A DNA stretch of 11,317 bases from Anaerolineales bacterium UBA2317 (lineage in GTDB: Bacteria; Chloroflexota; Anaerolineae; Anaerolineales; Villigracilaceae). The stretch is taken from positions 1 through 11,317 of the forward strand of contig DDVH01000039.1 in the NCBI GenBank assembly GCA_002345215.1, read 5' to 3'. The position numbers and the translations under genes are program-made. Position 1 is the stretch's first letter; every line of letters begins with the position of its first letter. This document shows positions 1-6,024 of the stretch, one piece after another. The notes beneath the pieces were generated by a model that was not told the origin of the DNA, did not search any database, and saw nothing but the letters and a program-made list of their open reading frames with translations.

Positions 1-370
1 TATGGAAGTGCGCGGAAGAAACTTGGTGACTGGTTTACCAGAAACAGTAGAAATATCTTCGGTTGAAATTCGTGAAGCCTTATCTGGCTCTGTGCAAGTG
101 ATTATTGATACCGTTCGCGATGCGTTAGATGAAATTCCGCCCGAAATCGTTTCAGATTTAATGGATGTTGGTATTTGTTTAGCAGGTGGTGGTGCTTTGT
201 TACAAGGCTTAGCAGAACGCCTAACAGACGAATTGAAATTAAGAGTTTGGGTTGCAGAAGACCCGCTCACCTGTGTTGCCAGAGGCGCGGCAATTGTATT
301 TGAAGATTTTGATAATCTTTCACGCTTCTTAGTTGGTTTAGAACGTGGCAGTACAAGGCATGTCGGTTAA
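1..370 (+). CDS. mreB: Rod shape-determining protein MreB, C-terminal part (5' end outside window)
   Basis: MreB is the bacterial actin homologue. It polymerises under the membrane and guides lateral wall synthesis by the elongasome. Only the last 122 or so codons are present, in the frame starting at base 2, about a third of the usual 340-350 residues. The visible part begins in the family's conserved RGR-LVTGLP stretch, so the Met codon at base 2 is internal (family members usually have a hydrophobic residue there) and is not a start. Further on come the IREAL helix, the nucleotide-binding loop GICLAGGGALLQGL and the closing DPLTCVARGAA segment, all typical of MreB. The stop is TAA at 368-370. 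mreC follows after 47 bases, the standard mreBCD order. The identification is firm; the N-terminal half cannot be assessed. Confidence 0.96.
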   Translation, partial: MEVRGRNLVTGLPETVEISSVEIREALSGSVQVIIDTVRDALDEIPPEIVSDLMDVGICLAGGGALLQGLAERLTDELKLRVWVAEDPLTCVARGAAIVFEDFDNLSRFLVGLERGSTRHVG

Positions 371-377
371 TATTTGC

Positions 378-403
378 TTTCGTTGCCGTCCTTGGCGACG
401 AGA
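378..403 (+). other. Intergenic hairpin between mreB and mreC
   Basis: Bases 378-387 pair with 394-403 around a six-base loop (GTCCTT). This gives ten consecutive pairs, two of them G-U, with a G/C-rich upper stem (CGTTGCC against GGCGACG). No T-run follows, so it is not a standard intrinsic terminator. It could be a processing or stability element at the mreB 3' end, or a DNA palindrome at a promoter, since it covers the candidate -35 box of mreC. The pairing is seen directly; any role is inferred. Confidence 0.5.
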
Positions 404-410
404 ACATTAT
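383..410 (+). promoter_or_regulatory. Possible mreC promoter (leaderless type)
   Basis: TTGCCG (383-388, four of six matches to the -35 consensus) and CATTAT (405-410, four of six to the -10) are separated by 16 bases. Transcription would begin at about 417-418, which is the mreC ATG itself. This fits the absence of any Shine-Dalgarno site before mreC. Both boxes are imperfect in an AT-rich gap, so this is a weak call; read-through from mreB is equally possible. Confidence 0.27.
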
Positions 411-417
411 CTATAAA

Positions 418-1251
418 ATGAAATCCCGTTCTTTACAGACAACAATCATATTTTTAGTCGTTGGGGGGATCCTTGCCTTAGCATTAGGTGGATTTTTTGG
501 CACTGCCTCGAATCGTTTTAGTTCTATATTTATCAGCATCCAAACATGGATATTCACACGTTATCAAGGCTTTCAAGATTTAGTAACAGCCCCTGGAGAT
601 ATTGTGGCGCTTCGTCAAGAAAATGCCAACCTTGAAGCGCAAGTATCACAACTGCAAGCACAATTAATTGAATTACAACAACGCGTCAACGAAACAGAAA
701 TTCTGGCGGCATTGGTAGATTTTTCGCGCTCCAACCCAGAAAGTACATATAAAGCCGCTTCGGTTATCGGCCGTGACCCAAGTCCATTTTTACATTACAT
801 CATTATCAATCGCGGTTCAAATGATGATATTCAACGTGGTATGCCTGTTGTAACAAATCAAGGCTTAGTTGGCAGAGTAGATGCAGTCATTGCTGATGCG
901 GCGCGCGTGCAATTAATCACCGACCCAGCTTCAGGTGTCAATGTCTATCTACAAAATGCGGATACCGATGCTGTTTTATATGGCTCTGTCACTGGAGATA
1001 TTTCTCTGGATTTAATTTCACAAGATGTAACAGTTGAACCAGGCGATTTAATTTTGACATCCGGTTTAGGTGGTGGATACCCAGCCGATTTAGTCATTGG
1101 GCAAGTCGTCACGCTTCGGACTCTGGAATTCGAGCTGTTTCAGCAAGCGACAGTTCAACCTGCCGTAGACTTTACCCGCCTTGAAATCGTATTAGTCATC
1201 ACCAACTTCCGCCCGGTAGATATTAGTCCGCTTGTGCCTGTTTCCCCTTAA
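418..1251 (+). CDS. mreC: Rod shape-determining protein MreC
   Basis: MreC is a bitopic membrane protein that dimerises outside the membrane and activates PBP2-RodA, linking them to MreB filaments. The 277-residue product is of normal family length. It has a single membrane anchor at about residues 9-29, then a coiled coil at about 62-102 rich in Gln, Leu and Glu heptads. The beta-barrel domain follows, with family hallmarks such as ASVIGRDPSPF, INRGSNDDIQRGMPVV, GLVGRV and a glycine-rich GLGGGYPADLVIGQV loop. It lies between mreB and mreD in the classic order. No Shine-Dalgarno site precedes the ATG; the bases just upstream read TATAAA. A start further downstream would cut into the membrane anchor, so 418 is preferred. 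Confidence 0.96.
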   Translation: MKSRSLQTTIIFLVVGGILALALGGFFGTASNRFSSIFISIQTWIFTRYQGFQDLVTAPGDIVALRQENANLEAQVSQLQAQLIELQQRVNETEILAALVDFSRSNPESTYKAASVIGRDPSPFLHYIIINRGSNDDIQRGMPVVTNQGLVGRVDAVIADAARVQLITDPASGVNVYLQNADTDAVLYGSVTGDISLDLISQDVTVEPGDLILTSGLGGGYPADLVIGQVVTLRTLEFELFQQATVQPAVDFTRLEIVLVITNFRPVDISPLVPVSP

Positions 1252-1297
1252 TAAATATTCATAATCCCTTAATTCCTTGTGGTAAAGTATTAAACAC

Positions 1298-1798
1298 ATG
1301 CGAAACATCATAGCATTCCCTTTGCTTGGGCTGGCAGTGATAGTGCAATCATCACTCGTCAGCGAAATACATTTACTTCAAGGCTATGCCGACTTACCCA
1401 TGTTAATCATTGCGGCATGGGCTTTACAAGAGCGCGTTGATTCCGCTTGGCATTGGGCGGCAGTGGCATGTTTATTTGTTGCTTTCATTTCGAGCCTACC
1501 GTGGATTGTCTTTGTCGTTGGTTATATAAGCATTGTTTACATCGCCCGTATTTTACAAAGAAGAGTTTGGCAAGCCCCATTGCTGGCTATGTTTAGTGTT
1601 GTATTTACAGGCACACTGGTTATGCACATACTATCATTTGGTGTTTTAACGCTTTTAGGCACATCATTCTCTTTTTCAGACGTGGCTACATTAATTACTT
1701 TACCTACTTTATTGTTGAATATGTTGTTTTCTATTCCTGTTTATACGTTAATGAGAGACCTTTCTTATTGGGTTTATCCTGCTGAGGTGATGGAATGA
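1298..1798 (+). CDS. mreD: Rod shape-determining protein MreD
   Basis: MreD is the small polytopic membrane subunit of the MreBCD scaffold that holds the lateral wall machinery. The product is 166 residues, usual for the family, and is almost wholly hydrophobic with five or six membrane spans (about residues 4-21, 33-50, 53-87, 92-120 and 130-150). Sequence conservation in MreD is low, so the call rests on length, topology and position between mreC and a class B PBP. The ATG at 1298 has no good Shine-Dalgarno site; the 46-base gap after mreC is AT-rich and contains -10-like TAAAGT and TATTAA. The stop overlaps the mrdA start as ATGA, so translation of mrdA is probably coupled to mreD. Confidence 0.9.
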   Translation: MRNIIAFPLLGLAVIVQSSLVSEIHLLQGYADLPMLIIAAWALQERVDSAWHWAAVACLFVAFISSLPWIVFVVGYISIVYIARILQRRVWQAPLLAMFSVVFTGTLVMHILSFGVLTLLGTSFSFSDVATLITLPTLLLNMLFSIPVYTLMRDLSYWVYPAEVME

Positions 1799-4029
1799 GT
1801 GTGAATTCAAACCGCCCAGTTCGTTTTGAAACGTGGCGAATCACTACAATTTATATTATTATTTTGCTGGCATTTACAGCTTTATTGGTACGATTAATTA
1901 ATCTACAAATTTTTCAAAATGCAGATTTTGCTGCCCGTGCAGTGGATAATTACACCAATGAAGTGAGTGTACCTGCACCACGCGGAATTATTTACGACCG
2001 ACATGGCTATATTTTGGCACGCAATGTCGCTTCTTATAATGTGATTATTACGCCCGCCAACTTACCAGCCGATAATTCTGAAATTCAACAAATTTATCGT
2101 GAGATATCTGAAATTATTGAAGTATCTGTTGGTAATTTTATTTCGGAAAACTCTATCACCGATGAAATATTGATTGAAGTTCCCGGTGGGTTTCTCACAG
2201 AAAGTTCACTTGAAGAAGCAAAACTGTTTAGTGCCTGTATATCAGGACCAAGTATTGCTCAAATGGTGGCATTGCAAAATACATTAGCACCATATAGCCC
2301 CGTTAAGGTTGCTTGTAATGTGTCTGAAGAAATTGCTCGAATGGTAGAAGAAAAATCAATGGACTGGCCGGGTGTCGAAGTCGAGATTGAAGCGATACGT
2401 GATTATCCAACAGGTGCATTAACTTCTCATGTCGTTGGCTTTTTGGGTCCTATCCCTGCATCTCAAGAAGAAGAGTTGCGTGCGCAAGGTTTTGTTCCTA
2501 ATCGCGATAAGATTGGGTATTCAGGTGTGGAATTATCACTACAAGAGGTTTTAGCCGGCAGAAATGGTTTGCGTGTTGTGCAAGTAGATGTGGCTGGACA
2601 AGAATTGCGTAACTTAGAACCACCAATTGCACCATCGCCGGGCAATAATGTGTATTTGACAATTGATACACGTTTGCAAGCTGCCGCCCAAGCCACATTG
2701 TTAGAAGAGATTCGTTTTTGGAATACATATTTTGGAACAACCCGAATTTCAAGCGGTGTGATTATTGCTATGAATCCGAAAACAGGCGAAATTCTTGCTA
2801 TGGTTTCTTATCCGGATTATGAAAACAATCGTTTGTCTCGCATCATTCCTGCTTATTATTACGAACAATTGAGTCAAGACCCTCGTAAACCTTTATTAAA
2901 TAATGCTATCTCAGCAGAGTACCCGCCCGGTTCTACATTTAAGTTATCAACAGCAACCGGCGCATTTAATGAAGGCGTGATTGATTTAAATAAGATTGTA
3001 CAAACACCAGGTCAATTATTATTGTGTGAACGCTTCAACCCCAATGATGTTTGTACTGATGCAAACACGCGCCCGTTCGTTGATTATATCTTTTCAGAAA
3101 ATCCCGCCGGTTTTGGTAGCCTGCGCTTTTTACAATGTATTGCTTATTCTAGTAATGTTTGTTTTTATAAACTTGGTGGCGGTTATGAAGATGAAATTCC
3201 GCAAGGTTTAGGCATTGAACGTCTTCGCCAATATGCACGCGCATTAGGATATGACGAACCATCCGGCATTCAGTTGGTAGGTGAACAAGATGGTTTGATT
3301 CCTGACCCTGATTGGAAACGCATCAACACAGGGGAAAACTGGTCAACAGGTGACACATATATTGCTAGCGTGGGGCAGGGATATGTTCTTGCCACACCAC
3401 TACAAGTTTTAATGTCTGGCTCCGTCATTGCTAATAATGGTGTCCTGATGCAACCAACCATTGTTCGTCAAGTAACAGATGGTGATGGTAATGTTATTCC
3501 GTATTGGTTTAATCCTACAGATTTTACAGCAACACAATTTGACACACCCGGTAGTTATCAAATTTCTCCATTCACTCTAAACACCAAATGGGATGTGACT
3601 GTCACACCATTAATTCAAGGCTATTCATGTGAAGGTCCATACTGTACATTGACAGATGATTTGAAGATTATCCAACCAGAAGCAATACAAGCAGTTCGAC
3701 AAGGGACGCGCCAAGCCGTGACTGATTCGACTTTTGGTACATTGCATGATTTGTTTGTAGATTTTCCAATAGCCGTAGCAGGCAAAACAGGCACAGCCGA
3801 ATATTGTGACGATGTAGCCCGTGCAGCAGACCGCTGTGCATTTGGGGCTTGGCCCACACACTCTTGGACGTTAGCATACGCTCCGTATGATGACCCTGAA
3901 ATTGTAGTGGTTGCATTTGCCTATAATGGTGGCGAAGGTGCAAGTGTGGCAGGTCCGATGGTGGCACGTATGATTAAGGCATATTTTGAAATCAAAGCGA
4001 CGGATTCAGCAACGGGAGTAAATCCGTAA
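1795..4029 (+). CDS. mrdA: Penicillin-binding protein 2, elongation-specific transpeptidase
   Basis: This class B PBP cross-links new peptidoglycan along the side wall, working with RodA. The short cytoplasmic tail is followed by one membrane anchor (about residues 16-34) and the PBP dimerisation domain with the conserved APRGIIYDRHG motif. The transpeptidase domain runs from about residue 300. Its three active-site motifs are intact: SxxK as S380-T-F-K383, SxN as S452-S-N454 and KTGT at 664-667. At 744 residues it is longer than E. coli PBP2 (633). It carries ten cysteines, all beyond the membrane anchor: 148, 174, 411, 420, 448, 456, 612, 617, 671 and 681. The GHG triplet often seen before SxN reads GFG (439-441). 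A strong Shine-Dalgarno site (AGGTGA, 1785-1790) and a four-base overlap with mreD support the start. The gene order indicates the elongation PBP rather than the divisome one. Confidence 0.95.
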   Translation: MSVNSNRPVRFETWRITTIYIIILLAFTALLVRLINLQIFQNADFAARAVDNYTNEVSVPAPRGIIYDRHGYILARNVASYNVIITPANLPADNSEIQQIYREISEIIEVSVGNFISENSITDEILIEVPGGFLTESSLEEAKLFSACISGPSIAQMVALQNTLAPYSPVKVACNVSEEIARMVEEKSMDWPGVEVEIEAIRDYPTGALTSHVVGFLGPIPASQEEELRAQGFVPNRDKIGYSGVELSLQEVLAGRNGLRVVQVDVAGQELRNLEPPIAPSPGNNVYLTIDTRLQAAAQATLLEEIRFWNTYFGTTRISSGVIIAMNPKTGEILAMVSYPDYENNRLSRIIPAYYYEQLSQDPRKPLLNNAISAEYPPGSTFKLSTATGAFNEGVIDLNKIVQTPGQLLLCERFNPNDVCTDANTRPFVDYIFSENPAGFGSLRFLQCIAYSSNVCFYKLGGGYEDEIPQGLGIERLRQYARALGYDEPSGIQLVGEQDGLIPDPDWKRINTGENWSTGDTYIASVGQGYVLATPLQVLMSGSVIANNGVLMQPTIVRQVTDGDGNVIPYWFNPTDFTATQFDTPGSYQISPFTLNTKWDVTVTPLIQGYSCEGPYCTLTDDLKIIQPEAIQAVRQGTRQAVTDSTFGTLHDLFVDFPIAVAGKTGTAEYCDDVARAADRCAFGAWPTHSWTLAYAPYDDPEIVVVAFAYNGGEGASVAGPMVARMIKAYFEIKATDSATGVNP

Positions 4030-4064
4030 AATATTATTAAGCCATAGAAATATTTAGAAACACA

Positions 4065-4091
4065 TTTTTCTCTTTCTTCTTTCTTTATTTT
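4065..4091 (+). other. Pyrimidine tract downstream of mrdA
   Basis: Bases 4065-4086 are all C or T, followed by one A and four T. A perfect 14-base mirror repeat (4071-4084) sits inside. Just upstream, AGAAA (4056-4060) can pair with TTTCT (4067-4071). That weak AT-rich stem running into a T/C-rich stretch might give inefficient termination between mrdA and minC. The composition is seen directly; the role is a guess. Confidence 0.3.
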
Positions 4092-4127
4092 GCTCTATGT
4101 TCACTGTGGCTAAACCGTTCCATCAGG

Positions 4128-4133
4128 TATAAT
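4128..4133 (+). promoter_or_regulatory. Perfect -10 box (TATAAT) next to the minC start
   Basis: TATAAT at 4128-4133 ends ten bases before the minC ATG (4144), so transcription would start at about 4140-4144. That would yield a leaderless or nearly leaderless minCDE message, in line with the lack of a Shine-Dalgarno site. At 17-base spacing the -35 position reads TGTGGC, a poor match, and there is no clear TGN extension. It lies in a 114-base gap, the longest in the window, where a promoter is expected. Confidence 0.45.
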
Positions 4134-4143
4134 TTGACCAAGA

Positions 4144-4833
4144 ATGATTACTATGGAACAAGTGACTTCAATTGTCCAAATCAAAGGCATACGGGATGGA
4201 TTACTAGCGACATTTTCTGATGCCGCTTGGGAAGACCAACGCACTGCTTTGATTCTACAAATTGATGAAAAGCCCGCCTTTTTTCAAGGTGCACGCCTCG
4301 CTATGGATGTGGGCAATCAGGTATTAAAAGTTAATGACTTGGTCGAATTGCGAGACCAACTTTCTGAAAGAAATGTGGCGTTGTGGGCAGTCATCAGTGA
4401 ATCACCGATGACGGAACAAACATCACAATTATTAGGGCTTGCTACAAGAATATCCAAACCACGCCCCGAAGAACAAAGAAGTTTCGCTGATACAATCAGT
4501 GATGAAACTGCTTTATTTATTTCAAAAACGATTCGCTCTGGCACACGCATTGAATATCCGGGTAATATTGTGATTATTGGTGATGTAAACCCAGGTGCCG
4601 AAGTGATTGCTGAAGGAAATGTTGTAGTGTGGGGCAGAGTACGTGGTGTGATACATGCTGGCGCAAAAGGAAATCGTAACGCCTTTATTTGCGCGTTAGA
4701 TTTATCAGCCAATCAATTACGTATCGCCGATGAAGTTTCTGCTATGCTCAAACCACAAAAAGACCCCAGACCTGAAATTGCAAGTATTAATGAAGCCGGC
4801 AAGTTGCAAGCAGAGTTGTGGAATGTAAGTTAA
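4144..4833 (+). CDS. minC: Septum site-determining protein MinC
   Basis: MinC is the FtsZ antagonist of the Min system; MinD recruits it to the membrane, where it blocks Z-ring formation away from midcell. The 229-residue length matches E. coli MinC (231). The N-terminal domain begins with the family's IKGIRDGL pattern. The C-terminal beta-helix domain is unmistakable: RSGTRIEYPGNIVIIGDV, NPGAEVIAEGNVVVWGRVRG, then HAGAKGN and NQLRIA. The MinD-contact motif RSGQ reads RSGT here (131-134), one position changed. There is no Shine-Dalgarno site. Translation could also begin at the in-frame ATG at 4153, three codons on, but 4144 fits the TATAAT-based leaderless start better. minD follows after 74 bases that contain a repeat remnant. 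Confidence 0.95.
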   Translation: MITMEQVTSIVQIKGIRDGLLATFSDAAWEDQRTALILQIDEKPAFFQGARLAMDVGNQVLKVNDLVELRDQLSERNVALWAVISESPMTEQTSQLLGLATRISKPRPEEQRSFADTISDETALFISKTIRSGTRIEYPGNIVIIGDVNPGAEVIAEGNVVVWGRVRGVIHAGAKGNRNAFICALDLSANQLRIADEVSAMLKPQKDPRPEIASINEAGKLQAELWNVS

Positions 4834-4843
4834 AAAACTATTG

Positions 4844-4886
4844 TGTCATTCTGACTTAGAGACCCTTCGTTTTACTCAGGCTGACA
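4844..4886 (+). repeat. Decayed dispersed inverted-repeat element between minC and minD
   Basis: TGTCATTCTGA (4844-4854) is mirrored by TCAGGCTGACA (4876-4886); the complement matches at nine of eleven positions, with one further G-U pair if transcribed. Between the arms lies AGAGACCCTTCG. From memory, elements of the form TGTCATTCTGA...AGACCCTTCG...TCAGGATGACA are scattered in Anaerolineae and some other genomes as small non-coding repeats. This looks like a shortened, mutated copy. No second copy is visible in the window, so the family assignment rests on recall. Confidence 0.5.
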
Positions 4887-4907
4887 AATCAACTAACAGG
4901 ACATCAT

Positions 4908-5705
4908 ATGACAGCACAAGTAATCACAGTCACATCAGGAAAAGGCGGCGTAGGAAAAACTACCGCCGTTGCAAACCTTGCCACCGCACTTGCAATGGAT
5001 GGCAAACGAGTTGTGTGCATAGATGGTGACATTGGTTTGCGAAATCTTGATGTGGTCATGGGGCTTGAAAATCGCATTGTCTACGACATTGTGGATGTGA
5101 TCGAAGGTCGTTGTAAATTAAAGCAAGCCATGATTCGCGATAAAAAATATCCTGAGATGTATTTGATTCCTGCGGCACAGACTCGTGATAAAAACGCTGT
5201 CTCACCATCGGATATGGTGCGCATCTGCAATGACCTCAAATCTGATTCTGATTTCGTCATCATTGATTCTCCCGCCGGCATTGAGCGTGGCTTTCGTAAC
5301 GCCATTGCCGCCGCAGATAGAGTCTTGGTGGTAACAAATCCAGAAGTCAGCGCCGTGCGAGATGCGGATAGAGTGGTTGGCATTTTAGAAGCAGAAGAAA
5401 AAGGAAACCCATCCTTAATTTTGAATCGTTTGAATCCAACACTCGTAAAAAATAATGATATGCTCTCTGCCGAGGATGTTTTAGATTTGCTCGGCATTCA
5501 ATTAATCGGAATCGTGCCGGAAGATGAAAATGTAATTATCGGTTCAAACAAAGGCGCACCCGTAGTCACTGACGCGAAAAGTCGCGCAGGGCAAGCCTTT
5601 CGAAATATTGCCAAACGTTTGCAAGGGCAAGATGTCCCATTTATGGATTTAGATTCACAAAGTGGTTTGTGGTCTGCCATTCAAAAGTTAACGGGGAGGA
5701 AATAA
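4908..5705 (+). CDS. minD: Septum site-determining ATPase MinD
   Basis: MinD is a ParA/MinD-type ATPase that dimerises on the membrane when bound to ATP, carries MinC and is released by MinE. The 265-residue protein has the deviant Walker A motif GKGGVGKTT (11-19) with signature Lys12 and Lys17. D39 and D41 lie in the DGDIGLRNLD segment, which is typical of MinD. Walker B is FVIIDSPAGIE with Asp120. The C-terminus (GLWSAIQKLTGRK) can form the short amphipathic helix that binds membrane. The start is supported by AGGA at 4898-4901, six bases upstream. The stop is one base before minE, whose Shine-Dalgarno site lies inside the minD 3' end, so the two are translated together. Confidence 0.97.
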   Translation: MTAQVITVTSGKGGVGKTTAVANLATALAMDGKRVVCIDGDIGLRNLDVVMGLENRIVYDIVDVIEGRCKLKQAMIRDKKYPEMYLIPAAQTRDKNAVSPSDMVRICNDLKSDSDFVIIDSPAGIERGFRNAIAAADRVLVVTNPEVSAVRDADRVVGILEAEEKGNPSLILNRLNPTLVKNNDMLSAEDVLDLLGIQLIGIVPEDENVIIGSNKGAPVVTDAKSRAGQAFRNIAKRLQGQDVPFMDLDSQSGLWSAIQKLTGRK

Positions 5706-5706
5706 A

Positions 5707-5958
5707 ATGAATTTCTTTACCCGTAAAAAAAGCGCGGCGAGTGCAAAAGAAAGATTACAACTTGTATTGGTACATGACCGTACAGATTTAACACCCGCGC
5801 AGTTAGAAGCATTGAAAGATGATTTGTTGAAGGCGATTTCAAAATATATTGAAATTGACCCTGATGCTGTGCAAATTGGTTTGGAGCGTGATGGACGTGA
5901 ACAAAGATTAGTTGCTGATATTCCATTACGAAGTGTGACTCGTAATCGCGCAGGTTGA
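5707..5958 (+). CDS. minE: Cell division topological specificity factor MinE
   Basis: MinE triggers ATP hydrolysis by membrane-bound MinD and makes the Min proteins oscillate, so that MinC inhibition is weakest at midcell. The 83-residue length is close to E. coli MinE (88). The N-terminal MNFFTRKK resembles the membrane-binding segment. It is followed by the anti-MinCD helix with the conserved AKERLQLVLVHDR (13-25), then the C-terminal dimerisation domain with the KYIEID motif. A strong GGAGGA (5695-5700), six bases before the ATG, lies within the minD end. The presence of MinE rather than DivIVA/MinJ-type control implies a true oscillating system. Confidence 0.95.
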   Translation: MNFFTRKKSAASAKERLQLVLVHDRTDLTPAQLEALKDDLLKAISKYIEIDPDAVQIGLERDGREQRLVADIPLRSVTRNRAG

Positions 5959-5974
5959 TTCTTTTTTCAAAATT

Positions 5975-5979
5975 GGAGG
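5975..5979 (+). promoter_or_regulatory. Distant Shine-Dalgarno site (GGAGG) for rodA
   Basis: GGAGG at 5975-5979 is the only good ribosome-binding site between minE and rodA, yet it lies 45 bases before the rodA ATG (6025). The bases directly after it (5980-6016) form a hairpin. With that hairpin folded, eight bases (6017-6024) separate the site from the ATG, which is normal spacing. No in-frame ATG, GTG or TTG lies between the in-frame TGA at 5995-5997 and 6025, so the start cannot be moved upstream to suit the site. Confidence 0.5.
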
Positions 5980-6021
5980 CACGGGTCAACTTGATGAAGT
6001 TCTAGTTGCATCCGTGTTTTT
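5980..6021 (+). terminator. Hairpin plus T5 between minE and rodA (intrinsic terminator or leader structure)
   Basis: Bases 5980-5991 pair with 6004-6016: twelve pairs with one bulged C (6009) and one G-U (5985-6011). The base of the stem is CACGG/CCGTG and the loop has twelve bases. TTTTT (6017-6021) follows at once, as in a Rho-independent terminator for the min genes. The rodA ATG is only three bases past the T-run, so full termination here would silence rodA unless it has its own promoter, and none is evident. Partial termination, or a structure that brings the upstream GGAGG to the ATG, are alternatives. A rival small stem, AACTT/AAGTT (5988-5992 with 5997-6001), is also possible. Confidence 0.55.
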
Positions 6022-6024
6022 ATT

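Noticed and set aside
2..4. ATG at base 2 as a gene start
   Set aside because: The sequence around it is the conserved middle of MreB (RGR-LVTGLP), so this Met is internal and the gene enters from outside the window.
2463..3967. Several open frames on the minus strand inside mrdA
   Set aside because: They lie wholly within a gene with intact PBP motifs, lack ribosome-binding sites and encode low-complexity, composition-driven proteins.
4071..4084. Mirror repeat as triplex-forming (H-DNA) signal
   Set aside because: Only 14 bases are perfectly mirrored, which is short for triplex formation; it is better seen as part of a simple pyrimidine tract.
4317..4712. 131-codon minus-strand frame inside minC
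   Set aside because: It mirrors the conserved beta-helix coding sequence of minC and has no recognisable domain or start signal.
4905..4910. CATATG at the minD start, and GGATCC in mreC, as cloning-site artefacts
   Set aside because: Both occur in continuous natural sequence with intact neighbouring genes; they are chance restriction sites.
4841..5029. 62-codon plus-strand frame across the minC-minD gap
   Set aside because: It runs through the repeat remnant and out of frame into the minD Walker A coding region; the product is Arg/Ser/Thr-rich and unlike a protein.
5991..5996. TTG or ATG as the real rodA start
   Set aside because: Both are out of frame with rodA and meet TAG at 6003-6005, and the rodA frame has a TGA at 5995-5997.
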